A DNA stretch of 38,900 nt from CAZFHA01 sp964518595 (GTDB lineage: Bacteria; Bacillota; Clostridia; Saccharofermentanales; Saccharofermentanaceae). Under the pieces are notes generated by a model that worked only from the letters and a program-made list of their open reading frames with translations, had not been told where the DNA came from and made no database searches. The stretch covers positions 1 to 38,900 of the forward strand of contig CAZFHA010000028.1 of NCBI GenBank assembly GCA_964518595.1, in the 5' to 3' direction. The position numbers and the translations under genes are program-made. Below are positions 17,111 to 28,600 of this stretch, piece by piece (the stretch's first letter is position 1; every line of letters starts with the position of its first letter).

Positions 17111-18823
17111 TTACGCCTTATACTCGCGTTTAATTTTTTTTGAGGTAGTCTTATCAAATTCACTGTCACGCAAAATTGTTTTACGGACAGCTTTATAACT
17201 AACCAGTTGCTGGTTTACTTTCTTGACCTCTTCTTCCAATACCTGCTGTAAATCAGCCGGGGAGTATTCCTCGCCCAGCAGGGCTGTAACTGTCTCTTGA
17301 TTGGGAAAAATCGTAGCGGTAACAATAACATCCCCCTTACCATCGTCCTCACCAGAGACCAGAACTTCAGCGATTAAAGGAGATCTTCCTAACAGGGATT
17401 CAATCTCTTCTGGGAAAATATTCTTACCATTCTTAGCAATAATAACATTTTTCTTTCGCCCAGTAATAATTACAAAGCCTTGATCATCCAAATAACCCAA
17501 ATCACCGGTATGGAAAAAACCGTCTTCGTCAATAGCCTTAGCGGAAGCTTCCTTATCACGGTAGTATCCCAGCATCACGTTAGGCCCTTTACCGATTATC
17601 TCGCCAATACCATTCTCGTCCTTATCAATAATCTTCACTTCTACTCCAGGCAAGGGTAGTCCGGCGGCTCGATTGTTGTAGTCGATGTCACGGTTAAGAG
17701 CCAAAATCGGGGCACATTCCGTAAGGCCATAACCTTGAACACAATGGATGCCCATATCCTGCATATCCGTTAAAATTTGCGGATCAATACCTGCACCGCC
17801 CGAAACCACCAGCCTTAGAGCTCCACCGAAATTATCGTGAACAGCTTTAAAAATCTTTCTCCGCTTATCTATACCCAAAGTACGCAAAAACCGTGTTAGC
17901 TTGATACCAAAGTTAAACTTTCGCGCTGCGGCTTTGTCAGCTTTTGCCTTCTTCATAATGGCACGATGAAACATTTCCAGCATCAGGGGAACCGCCAATA
18001 AAATGGTAACCTTACTTTCCTGCATATTCTTCGTGATATAGCGCAGGCCCTCACATTGAGCAACGGTACAACCACGATAAACCGGGCACAAGAATCCACA
18101 AGTACACTCATAGGTGTGATGGAGAGGGAGCACCGACAAAAACACATCCCCAGGGCCGATATAGAGCATGGAACACATGCCTTCCAAATTAGCACAGATA
18201 TTACGTTGTGAAAGCATAACCGCCTTAGACTGATCTGTGGTTCCGGAAGTGAAAAGTAAAATTGTCATCGCCTCTGGGTCAATCTCCTGCTCCAGATAGC
18301 TTCTATCACCTCGGCTTAAAGCATCATGGCCTTCAGCCAAGACTGTAGCGAAGGAATAGTGGGCTAAGGCCTTATATTCCTTATCATCCATGGAAATAAA
18401 GGAAGAAACCGTATGCAGTTCCGAAGCAATGGCTTCCACCGTTTCGGATTTGCTGCCCGAAAAAATAAGACAATCCACTTCAGCACGATTTAATAAGTTA
18501 GCAATCTCCTGATCGGGTAATTCCTTATCTAATGGAACAACAATCCCCACACCATTCGTAACTGCCAGATAGGAAATATACCATTCATAACGAGTCTCAG
18601 CTAAAATTGCCACCCTCTTAGTAGAGCCAATCAAGGCTAAGAGCCTCGTACCAAAAGCATTAACATCCAGTCCAAATTGCTTATAAGAAATTTCACCATA
18701 AGGCTCACCCTTACGCTCTTTAATTAAAAAGGCGGTTTTATCCTGATACAATGTAACACTTTGTTGAAGCATATCTCGTAAATCTTTAATTTTACGTACT
18801 TCATAGAGTGGAATGTTCTTCAT
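17111..18823 (-). CDS. AMP-forming acyl-CoA/acyl-ACP synthetase (long-chain fatty acid ligase-like)
   Basis: A 570-residue member of the ANL adenylating superfamily. The AMP-binding P-loop reads LLFTSGTTDQSKAVMLSQ (about 190), a variant of TSGTTGxPKGV. GYGLTECAPI (about 365) is the adenine/acyl-binding motif, and HTGDLGYLDDQGFVIITGR (about 440) supplies the ribose-contacting Asp and hinge Arg. The C-terminal catalytic Lys lies in the KKIKRE tail. It activates a carboxylic acid, most likely a fatty acid, as acyl-AMP and passes it to CoA or ACP. The short C-terminal domain and NVIIAKNGKNIFPEEIE favour the long-chain/acyl-ACP synthetase branch. ATG at 18823 with AGAGG upstream. Chain length and acceptor are not determined by sequence. 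Confidence 0.88.
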   Translation of the reverse strand: MKNIPLYEVRKIKDLRDMLQQSVTLYQDKTAFLIKERKGEPYGEISYKQFGLDVNAFGTRLLALIGSTKRVAILAETRYEWYISYLAVTNGVGIVVPLDKELPDQEIANLLNRAEVDCLIFSGSKSETVEAIASELHTVSSFISMDDKEYKALAHYSFATVLAEGHDALSRGDRSYLEQEIDPEAMTILLFTSGTTDQSKAVMLSQRNICANLEGMCSMLYIGPGDVFLSVLPLHHTYECTCGFLCPVYRGCTVAQCEGLRYITKNMQESKVTILLAVPLMLEMFHRAIMKKAKADKAAARKFNFGIKLTRFLRTLGIDKRRKIFKAVHDNFGGALRLVVSGGAGIDPQILTDMQDMGIHCVQGYGLTECAPILALNRDIDYNNRAAGLPLPGVEVKIIDKDENGIGEIIGKGPNVMLGYYRDKEASAKAIDEDGFFHTGDLGYLDDQGFVIITGRKKNVIIAKNGKNIFPEEIESLLGRSPLIAEVLVSGEDDGKGDVIVTATIFPNQETVTALLGEEYSPADLQQVLEEEVKKVNQQLVSYKAVRKTILRDSEFDKTTSKKIKREYKA

Positions 18824-18864
18824 AAATTGTACCTCTCAAATCTTTTATCCAAACCTTATTTAAT

Positions 18865-18893
18865 AGTATAGCTAATAGACCCACTTCACGCAA
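18865..18893 (-). promoter_or_regulatory. Putative internal promoter for the acyl ligase-tldD-pmbA set
   Basis: On the minus strand TTGCGT (18893-18888), 17 bases, TATACT (18870-18865). It begins directly after the stop of the pyrE-like gene and about 40 bases before the ligase ATG, in the only sizeable gap (70 bases) of this run. Confidence 0.5.
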
Positions 18894-19751
18894 TCAGGGC
18901 GCAGAAGCTAGGCCCTTGGCAATAGCAATTTCAACCTTTTCTTTTGTCTTCCCACCCAAAGCTAGCTGCTCGGCAATAAAACCAGGATGTGAAGCCAGAA
19001 AGCTCTGCATATAGCCTCTAGGATCTTGCATGAAGTCTAATACACTTTGAAGCTGGGCTAACGTAATCTCACCCTTTTGTTTGGCAGTCTCAAATAGATC
19101 GGGAGAAATAGAAGCAAAATTATAGAGGGTGATCCCTTCATCAGCCAGAACCTGACGGCCGCTTTGGCAACGATCAACTACGGCAATAGTCGCATCAATT
19201 TCTGCCCCATTTTCTCTTAAGGTAGGAATCCATAGACGTGTATAACTGGCAGCTTCTGTAACTAAATCTACAATGTGTAGAGCTCTTTTGCCTGTCAAAG
19301 CTACTTCTGACACCCATTCTGCCGATGTAAATGTCGGATCGGAATAGACGGCTTCAGCACTTTTGAAAATTGAGAGGTGCGGCTTCTTTAATAGATAAGC
19401 CGGCAGCAAAGAAAAAAAGAAATCCCGACGTTCTCCCCCGGAAACAAAGTCAAATTCGAGGGTCTGCGCCTTGGCTACAATCAGGTCTATAACCCGCTTA
19501 TAAATGGCGCTCTTTTCATATTGGCGCATAAGATATGGCAGTAGTAGCGCTGGAAATTCCAGTGGCCCCTCTGCAATCCCGGACTCAATCACCGAAAGTA
19601 GCTCCTGAGCATCAGCCTCACTACCATAGAGAAAATGCGTATTAATAAAAAATGGTCCTAAAGTACCCGAGGTGTACCAAAAAGGCTTATCCGCCTCCGA
19701 CACCCGTACTGCTTTGGTTAAAAATAGATCATCAATAATTTTATTATCCAT
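18894..19751 (-). CDS. Orotate phosphoribosyltransferase-like protein
   Basis: A 285-residue type I PRTase-like protein, probably the PyrE of this operon, which would join orotate and PRPP to give OMP. The N-terminal FWYTSGTLGPFFINTHFLYG matches the OPRT substrate region (SGxxSPFYF type), and SGGERRDFFFSLLPAYLL matches the G-x-x-x-x-GIPLA region. The PRPP motif is degenerate: HIVDLVTEAAS replaces the usual (V/I)VDD-(V/I)-TxGxS, losing one Asp and the Gly. It is longer than PyrE of E. coli (about 213). The ATG at 19751 with GAGGAGG upstream is preferred over a frame extension to 19862 that runs into pyrD. Context (pyrK-pyrD) supports the orotate role, but the motif change leaves activity in doubt. 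Confidence 0.75.
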   Translation of the reverse strand: MDNKIIDDLFLTKAVRVSEADKPFWYTSGTLGPFFINTHFLYGSEADAQELLSVIESGIAEGPLEFPALLLPYLMRQYEKSAIYKRVIDLIVAKAQTLEFDFVSGGERRDFFFSLLPAYLLKKPHLSIFKSAEAVYSDPTFTSAEWVSEVALTGKRALHIVDLVTEAASYTRLWIPTLRENGAEIDATIAVVDRCQSGRQVLADEGITLYNFASISPDLFETAKQKGEITLAQLQSVLDFMQDPRGYMQSFLASHPGFIAEQLALGGKTKEKVEIAIAKGLASAP

Positions 19752-19801
19752 TTCACTGACCTCCTCACCTAAAAGGTGCTCCTTAAAGTTTCTAAGTAAG
19801 T

Positions 19802-20719
19802 TTACTCCCATAGGCGCAGCGCACCGGTTAACTCCTGAAGTTTTACGTGATTCTCCTGACAATAATCTTTCAGATCACTCACGATGGTAGTAGCTACCGT
19901 TGGTTGAATCAAAGAGGCTGTTCCTACTTGAACCGCAGCCGCTCCGGCTAACATAAACTCCAACACATCTTCGGCAGTCATAATACCGCCAAGTCCAACA
20001 ATGGGTATGGAAAGAACCCGGTAACATTCAGAAATCATCCTAATTGCAACAGGCTTAATCGCGGGGCCGGATAAGCCGCCGGTATTATTTCGTAGAATTG
20101 GCCTACGAGTCTTGATATCAATAGCCATGCCTAAGAGCGTATTAATCAAAACCACGGCATCGCCCCCGGCCTCCTGAGCCGCTAAGGCCGTTTCGGTTAT
20201 GGAAGTTACATTCGGTGTTAACTTAATCCAGAGCGGTTTATCCGTTAGATCCCGCACAGCTTTAATAATCTGATAAACGCCCTCGGCAGTTGCACCAATG
20301 GTCATACAGCCTTCTTTTACATTAGGGCAAGAAAGATTTAGCTCTAAAGCCGCAGCCGAAACAGCTGGAGAACCTAACCTTTCGACCATGGTCTGGTAGT
20401 CTTCCGTACTATGTCCGGCGATATTTAGAATGGTAGCCGTATCCAGTTGGTTCATAAAAGGAAGCTCATCGCTCATAAAAGCTTCTAAGCCTGGATTCTG
20501 TAAGCCGACACTATTTAGCATACCGGAAGGAGTCTCTGCAACACGACAGCTAAGATTCCCTTCCCGGGGTAAAGGGGTAAGTCCCTTGGAAGAGATACCG
20601 CCAATTTCGGAAAAATCAATCAATTCCTGAAGCTCGCGACCAAAACCACAAGTACCAGAAGCCAGAATTAAAGGGTTTCTTAACTTTACATTGCCTACAT
20701 TTACTTCAAGCTCTACCAT
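19802..20719 (-). CDS. pyrD: Dihydroorotate dehydrogenase B, catalytic subunit
   Basis: A 305-residue FMN flavoenzyme, class 1B, oxidising dihydroorotate to orotate with NAD+ via PyrK. The start is LRNPLILASGTCGFG, typical of class 1B. The catalytic-base Cys is in LELNLSCPNVKEG, with phosphate-binding GLSGPAIKPVAIRM and GLGGIMTAEDVLEFMLAGA towards the C-terminus. The ATG at 20719 overlaps the 3' end of pyrK by 7 bases and has GGAGG upstream. The pyrK-pyrD-pyrE-like order supplies two consecutive pyrimidine steps. Confidence 0.95.
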   Translation of the reverse strand: MVELEVNVGNVKLRNPLILASGTCGFGRELQELIDFSEIGGISSKGLTPLPREGNLSCRVAETPSGMLNSVGLQNPGLEAFMSDELPFMNQLDTATILNIAGHSTEDYQTMVERLGSPAVSAAALELNLSCPNVKEGCMTIGATAEGVYQIIKAVRDLTDKPLWIKLTPNVTSITETALAAQEAGGDAVVLINTLLGMAIDIKTRRPILRNNTGGLSGPAIKPVAIRMISECYRVLSIPIVGLGGIMTAEDVLEFMLAGAAAVQVGTASLIQPTVATTIVSDLKDYCQENHVKLQELTGALRLWE

Positions 20720-21498
20720 ACTACCTCCGATGCCGCGAAAACTGGGCCCTCTTTACAACAACGCACATGGTGAAAAGGCTGTTGCTCTGTCAAAGCCTTA
20801 GTCTTACAGACACAAACAAGACAAATTCCAACCCCGCAAGCCATGCGCTCTTCCAAAGAAACATAGCAAGGTAATCCCATCTGCGCTGCCCATTCGGCGG
20901 TTTTCTTCATCATAATGGTGGGGCCAACAGTGCAAAGAGTAGCATTGGCATAGGATTCTGGTGTTAGAGCCTCAAGAGCAGCTAAAACCGTTCCTTTGAG
21001 GCCTAAATCTCCCTCATCGCTGGTTAAAACGCATGCAGAAGAGACATCATTAAACTCGGAGAGGAAGAAGCTTTCCTTTTGACTGCGAAAACCATTAATA
21101 GCTATGGTAGGAATACCTAGCTCCTGAGCTTTGGACTGTAAAAAATACAGCGGAAATATACCTGTCCCACCACCAACGGTAATAAGCTTCTCCACGCCCT
21201 CTAAGGAAAAACCTTGCCCTAAGGGCCCGAGTACAGACACTACAGCTCCCGGAGTTAACCGGCTTAATTCTTGGCTTCCCTTCCCCACAGTCCGAATACC
21301 CACAGTAAAAGTACCGGACTGGGGGTCAACACTACAAATACCAAAAGGACGCCGTAAAAAAAGACTACAGCTTAGATTTACAAACTGCCCTGGCACTGCG
21401 GTCTGAGAAATCTCGTCTCCCTTTAAGGTCAATAAAACATTACAATCATTTAGCTGACGCTTTTCAACAAGACAGGCTTCGAATTCGATTCTTTTCAT
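20713..21498 (-). CDS. pyrK: Dihydroorotate dehydrogenase B, electron-transfer subunit
   Basis: A 261-residue FAD/[2Fe-2S] protein that passes electrons from PyrD to NAD+. An N-terminal ferredoxin-reductase-like domain carries the FAD motif RRPFGI, followed by the NAD-binding LITVGGGTGIFPLY. The C-terminal cluster ligands are visible in CGVGICLVCVC plus a later CC in HHVRCC. The length is normal for PyrK. The ATG at 21498 has GGGAG about 13 bases upstream, slightly long. It follows the aldo/keto reductase by 24 bases. Confidence 0.94.
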   Translation of the reverse strand: MKRIEFEACLVEKRQLNDCNVLLTLKGDEISQTAVPGQFVNLSCSLFLRRPFGICSVDPQSGTFTVGIRTVGKGSQELSRLTPGAVVSVLGPLGQGFSLEGVEKLITVGGGTGIFPLYFLQSKAQELGIPTIAINGFRSQKESFFLSEFNDVSSACVLTSDEGDLGLKGTVLAALEALTPESYANATLCTVGPTIMMKKTAEWAAQMGLPCYVSLEERMACGVGICLVCVCKTKALTEQQPFHHVRCCKEGPVFAASEVVW

Positions 21499-21522
21499 AT
21501 CGGTTATACAACTCCCATTCCT

Positions 21523-22440
21523 TTAAGGCAAAATATGTCCGGCAGCTTTATAGAGCGCATACCACTCCGGTCGTGTCAGCCTAATCGGGGAAGCGGCACA
21601 GATTTCCTTTAGGCGCTCGCTGTTCAGTGTTCCTACCACAGGCTGCATCTGAGCTGGATGACGTAAAATCCAAGCCGTTGCAATAGTGGTCTTGGAAACT
21701 TGATACTTTGAGGCCAACTGCGAAAGCACTTGATTAAGCTCCAAGTATTCCGGATGTTCTAAAAACACACCCCCAAAGAAGCCATGCTGAAAGGGTGACC
21801 AAGGCTGAATGGTAATATCGTGCAAACGGCAGTATTCCAATACGCTGCCATCACGCTCTACCGCTTCCTCTGTCAACATATTGACATGCAGTCCATTACT
21901 AACTATCTGCGAATGAGCCAATCCAAACTGTAATTGATTCACCATAAGCGGTTCATCAAGATATTTTTGGAGCAAAGCAATCTGCATGGGCTTTTGGTTA
22001 CTGACACCAAAGTGGCGAACTTTTCCGCTGGCTCTTAAAATGCCAAAGGCTTCTGCCACCTCTTCAGGTTCCATTAAGCTATCGGGTCTGTGCAGCAGCA
22101 AAAAGTCAACCCAATCTGTTCCCAGACGTTTGAGACTTGCATCTACCGAGCTTAAAATATGTTCCTTGGAAAAGTCAAAATATCCCTTACAGATGCCGCA
22201 TTTTGTCTGTATAAAAAGCTTACTTCGGTCAATTTTTTCTTGAGACAAGACTTGGGCAAACCGTTCTTCGGAAGTGCCCCCTCCGTAAATATCGGCATGA
22301 TCAAAAAAATCAATCCCTTCTTCCAGAGCAGTCTGAATCAGCTCTGCCCCTTCCTTGACGGATAGTTGATGCAGTCGCATACACCCTAAAGCAATTTCAG
22401 AAGCCTTCGTGGTAGATTGTCCGATGCTAATTTGATTCAT
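21523..22440 (-). CDS. Aldo/keto reductase (YdhF-like)
   Basis: A 305-residue TIM-barrel NADPH-dependent oxidoreductase. The catalytic tetrad is recognisable: Asp and Tyr in FFDHADIYGGG, Lys in LFIQTKCG, and His in DFLLLHRPDSL. GVSNQKP and the C-terminal ILRHPAQMQPVVGTLNSERL complete the AKR pattern. LxNQLQFGLAH and IQPWSPF place it in the YdhF-like branch, whose substrates are mostly unknown. GGAAGG precedes the ATG at 22440. It is the first gene of the pyr-containing run, but no sequence feature links it to pyrimidine synthesis. Confidence 0.92.
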   Translation of the reverse strand: MNQISIGQSTTKASEIALGCMRLHQLSVKEGAELIQTALEEGIDFFDHADIYGGGTSEERFAQVLSQEKIDRSKLFIQTKCGICKGYFDFSKEHILSSVDASLKRLGTDWVDFLLLHRPDSLMEPEEVAEAFGILRASGKVRHFGVSNQKPMQIALLQKYLDEPLMVNQLQFGLAHSQIVSNGLHVNMLTEEAVERDGSVLEYCRLHDITIQPWSPFQHGFFGGVFLEHPEYLELNQVLSQLASKYQVSKTTIATAWILRHPAQMQPVVGTLNSERLKEICAASPIRLTRPEWYALYKAAGHILP

Positions 22441-22479
22441 TGGCCTTCCCTCTCCCTTTCCTGTGTCAACTTTCGTATA

Positions 22480-22488
22480 ATTCTATCA
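22480..22488 (-). promoter_or_regulatory. Putative extended -10 promoter upstream of the aldo/keto reductase
   Basis: The minus strand reads TGA-TAGAAT about 40 bases upstream of the ATG at 22440. No convincing -35 hexamer sits at 16-18 bases. The identical 9-mer occurs in the yajC promoter, which is mild support. Confidence 0.4.
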
Positions 22489-22550
22489 CATTTTTAGCGG
22501 TTGCTCTGTCACTTTACCGACAAAATTTTACTTTTTTAGTCAAGCAGAAA

Positions 22551-22593
22551 AAACCAAAAAGCCACTCCTTTCGTTTTACCTTCTGGAGTGGCT
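22551..22593 (-). terminator. Rho-independent terminator of the large surface-protein gene
   Basis: AGCCACTCC (22560-22568) pairs with GGAGTGGCT (22585-22593) around a 16-base loop. Read on the minus strand the stem is followed by TTTTTGGTTTTTT. It lies about 45 bases beyond the stop at 22636. Confidence 0.85.
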
Positions 22594-22635
22594 CTTTATG
22601 CTTACCTTGTAGAAAATGAGTTATAAGAAATAGAA

Positions 22636-25600
22636 TCAATCATGACTGTAGCGTTTTTTCCGCCAAACAAGTAAGGCTCCTGCTGCCAGTAAAAGAGTTG
22701 AGCCAGCCAACCAAAGCTCTGCATTCAGAGTTTCACCTGTCTTAGAAGCACCCTTAACATCAGTGTTCTTTAAAGCCTTCTCAGATAATTTAACGGTTAC
22801 CTGATTTGAATCATATTCGAGAGCTTTTGCGCTAGTCATCATCTTGTCAGATATTTCCAGAACAGCCACATTATGAATATCCTCTGTAGTTAAGCTGTTT
22901 TGGTCAAACTGAAACTTAAAGGTCAAGGTAATGGTCTTTTGGTTTAAGTACAGGTAAGAACCATCTTGCTTGTTAAAGCTAAAGCTGATTTTGTTATCCT
23001 TAATGGATAGACTACCTTGATCCAGCATATTAGCACCGCTTTCATCGGTGACGGTCACAGACTGGGCATCAATTTGAAGACGCTTATCCACCTGATCCTG
23101 CAGAACAACTCGGTCTTGATAATCCATGTAATTGCTCATTTCATAGGTCAAAGAATAGCCAGCCTTAGCTGCTTTGTCATCAAAAGTAGCCGGATGTGGC
23201 AAGTTCTTTCCGGAAGCATCTGTAATCGCTTTTGTTACCTTAGGCTCTTTCGGTAGGGGCGGAATAATAGTAACCCGGTTAGAAACAACGGTGTCTTTGC
23301 CCTGCTGGGTAAACCAATCATTTCCATAATGTAAGGAAGCGGTATTAGGAATACCTGCGTTCACCTTCATGTACTGTTGCAACTCTTCCCACTCACCTTC
23401 AGTAGAGATCACAGTAGAAAACACTAAGGTATATTTCTGGTTAGCTAAAAACGCAAAACCATTTTGCTGATTTTCGTTAAAAGCAAAGCGAATCAGATTA
23501 TCTTTCACAGTAAGACTTCCTAAGCCTAAGACCGAGTTACCATCAGCATCCCGTAGGTCAATGGATTTTTCATCAATCACCAGATGATCGTCTACTTGAT
23601 CCTCTATAACGGCTCTGGTCCATAAATCGGTTAGAGATCCCATATCGTAGGCCACACTCCAGTGGGCAACTTCCGTTGTATAGTCAAGTTTACCGGCCGT
23701 ATCCCCCGAGTCAGAAACTACCGACTTAGTAACTGTAGGTGAAACAAAACCTGGTGGCGAAACTTTTACCACATTAGAAGTGATAGACCCCAGATCACTG
23801 GTCTGCATCCAATCATTTCCAAAGAGCAGTGTTCCGGTATTGGGAATACCGCCTTCAAGGGTAAGGAAATCTTCCAATTCTTTCGGATCAACTTTACTGT
23901 CAATCGCTGTTTTGTAGACCAAACGATAGGTTTGGTTAGCCAGATAGGTATAATCGCCAGCGACTTGATCAGGATTAAAAGTAAAAGTAATCAGATTATC
24001 CGTAATATCTAGTTGGCCTAAGCCTAAGACTGATTGATCAGCTGAATCCAGTAGATCAACACTCGTTTCATCAATGATTAACCAAGGATGAACCTGATCT
24101 TCCAGAACTGCCCGGGTCCAAATTCCAGTCATACTTCCCATGTCATAATTAACAGTCCAAGTAGCTGATTCCGTTACAATTTTGAGGCTACCCTCTTCAT
24201 TGCCACTTTCAGTAATAACTTCTTTTGTTACCAGCGGATCAGCTACAGGCGGTGTAACCGTGACAGGCTCGGAACTAATCTCACCTAAATCATAAGACTG
24301 TTGCCAATCATTACCAAATTCCAGCACACCTACATTAGGAATTCCTTGATTTGCGTCGATTTCCGCCTTCAAAGCGGTCAAGTCAACTTCCTTATCTATA
24401 GTCGTTTTATAGACTAGGCGATAGGTATTCCCTTCTAGGTAAGAGAAATCATTGGTAGTGGCATCAGCTGTAAAAGTAAAGCTGATAAGATTATCGGTAA
24501 TATCAAGAGTTCCCTGACCCAGAACCGATACATCACTACTATCCAAAATATCCACCGAGCTGGGATCAATAATCAAAAATTCAGAAACCTGGTCAACCAA
24601 GTTAGCTCTGGACCACAGCCCAGAATAATTACCCATCTGGTAGGTAACTGTCCAAGTAGAAGGTTCCAAGAACTCTGCCATAATGCCATCTACATCACCA
24701 GCTTCGGTAACAACGGATTTAGCAATTGTGGGCTCTTCCAGTTCAGGTAAGTCAACTATAACCTCATTTGTATCTAAGCTATCACCATCACCATAGCTTA
24801 AGCTGGCTTGATTCTTTACCTCACCGGCAGCCGTCAAAAGGTTCAAGTCTGCTTCTTTGTTCACATGACAAGTGAAGGTCATCGTATAGACTTGATTATT
24901 CAGATAACTAAAATCAGAAGTCACTGCATCCTTATTCATGGTAAAGGTAATCAAATTATCTGTTACATCAAGGGTGCCACGACCGGAAACATCCACATCG
25001 CTACTGTCTTTAATCGTAATAGAACTCTCATCAATAACCAATAAGTCATCTACTTGATCTAAAAATTTGGCCTGATTCCAACGATTAGCCACATTGCCCA
25101 TATCGTAGCTAACAGAGAAAGTAATGTCGTCATTCCAATCAGTAATTTCTGTTAAAGACACAGTCTTAGTTGCCGTTGGGTCTTCAGGAACCATTAGATT
25201 GGTAACTGTAAGCACCTTTTGACTCTGGGTAGCATCCTTAGTCAGTTCAATTTTAAGCGGCTCTACTAAAGAATAACCAGCTTCGGTAGCCGTCTCCTTC
25301 AGGAAATAGGTCTTAATAGGCAGGTAGGTAAAGGCTAAGGCCAGATCTGTGGTTGACTTTGTATCTACCAGAGTATCTGCAGGAGTCAGAGCACCATCTT
25401 CATCCGTATCCTCGTACAGTTCAAAAGTACTCACATTAGTAGTAAGAAGACTGTTCTCAAAAACTTTAGTTATCGCAATACCACCTTGAAGATAGGTAAT
25501 AGAAGCATTATCAAAGGCGATTTCTTTATTCGAGAACAATAGTCCAGCCCGGTTAGGAATCTGAATTTTATTACCAGCGATGCCATAGTCTTCAAACAAA

Positions 25601-28600
25601 TCTGCCCAAGGCATAGTGGCATTAAGGGTGGTCTTATATACTAGTTTAAAGTCGCGGTCTACCAGATGGTAGAATGACCCATCCTTAAGCTTAAAGACAC
25701 AGGTAATTTCATTGTTCACCACTAGAATATTTGCTAAATCCGATACATCTACATCATTTCCATCAAGTAGCTTAACACTATTCGCTTCAATAGCTAAAGC
25801 CGGGTCAACAGGGTCTACCAGGGAGATGGAAGTTTGATTCATTACATCATTCCCCAAGTTCACATCCACGGTCCAATCTGCCGTCTCATAAAGATTGTAA
25901 GGATCGGTCTGGCTAACACTCTTATCCAGCGTAACCGGAGTGGCCGGTGCCAGAAGTGTCTGAACTTTAACAGGCTGAGCCGGACTTACTGGAATGCCAA
26001 CCGTATACTTACCGGAGTAAGCAAAATCGTTAATGGCCAGCTTATCTTGGGCGGCTGCGGCTGGTGCCTTGACCTTAATGCGCATCTCAATAGCTCCGCC
26101 ACTGGCAAGAGTGCCATTGAATTCGAAGAACAGACCCTTTACTGCAGCTCCAGTAGCTCCCGGATTAAATACTGTGGTAAGTGCTGAATTGGGATTGTTA
26201 ATGTCATTATTGATAGTTGAATAGTTAATATTGTCCATGTATTTTACCGTTACACCGGGAGACATGGAAACCACGGATACAAATTCAATCCCAAACTCAC
26301 TGCCACGAGCCAATCCATTAATTAACTGGGTATCTCCAGCAAAAGGCAAGACATCGGCTACACGTAAGTAACTAATATCTGACAGTGATAAGTTCTCAAT
26401 GGTGAGGCGATAGTCAAAGACTTCACCGGGAAGCACACGATTACTACGTAGGACACGATCATTACTGTCAATAATCGCCTTCTCAGAAATAACCGTTCTA
26501 CCGTCAATTACCCGCAATTCCAGACTTTGCGCTAATACCTGACTATTCAAAGCCACATCGCCAGCGTTAAAAGTATTGGTCAAGTAGGTTAAGCCGGTAG
26601 CACTAGTGGTGGAATTAAAGTTATTGTCTAATTGGAAAATTTCACTAAAACCATCTAAAAAATTTGGAGAGGTTGAATCAACTTTTTGATTGTTAAAGTC
26701 TTTAGTAGTATGTATTAAGTATACTTTATAGTTGCCACTGCCTGGATTTCCGTTAAGGGTCAACTTAAATCTACCATATACATTAGTGCTACTGGTCATA
26801 TTCTGAGTTCTAGGATAGGCTTTGTAAGTAACACCATCAATAACCGTTGTAAAAGCAGAAACATTGCTAAAGGACGATGATATATTTGAGAAAGAAAAAA
26901 AATCAGGAAGTAATATATAGGACTGAAGGTCATATGCTTCAAGAGAATTATTAGCAGTACGATTCTGAAGATAATCTACATAAATTTCCTTTGATTCGCC
27001 ACTAACAATAACATTATCATAGCCAGTATTAAAATACAAAGAACTCTTTAAAGTATGAGTTAAAGCCTTAACATAAGTAGGCACATCAATGGAACCAGTA
27101 CTTGTACCGTGAGCAGAATCACCTGTAAAGGTTCCCCGGTTAGTAACAATATAGTCCCCTTGAGTAGCCTTATTAAAGACTGCCGTAATTCTAGGGCCAT
27201 AGCTAGAAGTAAGAGTATAGCCGGGAGTAATTGACTGACCATTTACAGTTGAGTAGGTAAAGACTAACCGAGAAACCTTATTGCCTGCCGAAGCAAGAGG
27301 AGCTAAGTCAATATTAACCACAGAATTGAACTGGGTGGTTAAGTCAGTTAAGGTACGATTATCAAAACCGGGAATAACGCGAAGTGTAGGATTATCAGTA
27401 GTAGCATATTCTACCTTAACCTGAATATTGTCCTTCTCAAGAGCACCAGCTGTACTTTCTGTTTTACTAAAATTTGTATAAATCGTTGCTGTTTTCCAAG
27501 TGGTGTTATCAAAATAATGCGCATTTCCAGTTACAGCAAGAGGATTATCATCAAACTTCATCACGGTAAAGTTTTCTGATAAATTTTTATAGAAAGGTTC
27601 AAGATTAGACTGTAAAGCCAAATAATAATAATGTTCTTCCTCAGGCGTAACAGGCCAATAACCATTACCACCACTAGGGAAGCTGCCATAATAGCTAACT
27701 GCAGTACCGCCTTTAGTAAAGTAGCCCGTTGGCCAAATAAATTCATTGGCTACCCTTTGGGATACGGAATAATTTTTAGACCAATCTTTACAAGTCATAT
27801 CATGATTAGGATCAATAGGCTCAACCTTTGTGTTAATAGTGGCATTAACAATTTCACCAGGATTACCGGTGAAATTTACTGCCTCTATAGGAAAGTAAAA
27901 ATAATCATAACTCGAATAATCTAATAATAAACGGCTTGAATCCTTTCTAACCAAAGTAACAGTTGCCTCAGTACGATTAGCATTATAAGTTACATTAGTA
28001 ATGTCAAATTTATCGTAAGTATCATAAAAATCCGCCGCAATATCACCGAAAACCAAAGCTACCTTAGTCTGAGTAATCTTAAGCTTAAATTGTAGGGCAT
28101 CACCAACTATATTTTTATTGTAATAAACATAGGAGTAAGCAAAACCTTCATCTCCAGCTAACATAGTGCCGCCCGGAACATAACTAAAGATGCTTATATC
28201 ACTCTTTTGCAGAGTGATTGACTGAGTAGCTGTAGCATTAACAGTATTTACAAAATCTCCTGCTGCCGAGGCTGTGGGAGTGTAGGATAAGGCCGGATCA
28301 CAATTCCCCAGATTTGGATCCACCATCTTAGTAAACGCCAAGCGCAAAGGAATCAGATAGTTATCTCCCACCACAATACTATTCTTATCCTTTAGGGTAA
28401 GTACTAAATTCGAACCCTCACGAGTAATCGTAAACATATTCGTCAACATGGTACTTTGGCTAATTGATGAACCAGTAATATTATTTGTATGGCTTAGATA
28501 ATCTGGCAGAGGAATCGTAATCTTAAAATTACTAAAATCTGAACTATTACCTGTGTCAATGGCAGAAAAACCAATATAGACAAGAAAATCTTTTCCAGTC

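Noticed and set aside
19752..19862. 37-codon extension of the pyrE-like gene into pyrD
   Set aside because: The ATG at 19751 has GAGGAGG upstream; the extension is antisense-like filler overlapping the pyrD end.
22790..25180. Repeated units considered as CRISPR or mobile repeats
   Set aside because: The units are 435-510 bases, in frame and encode recurring protein domains; no short identical repeats with spacers exist in the window.
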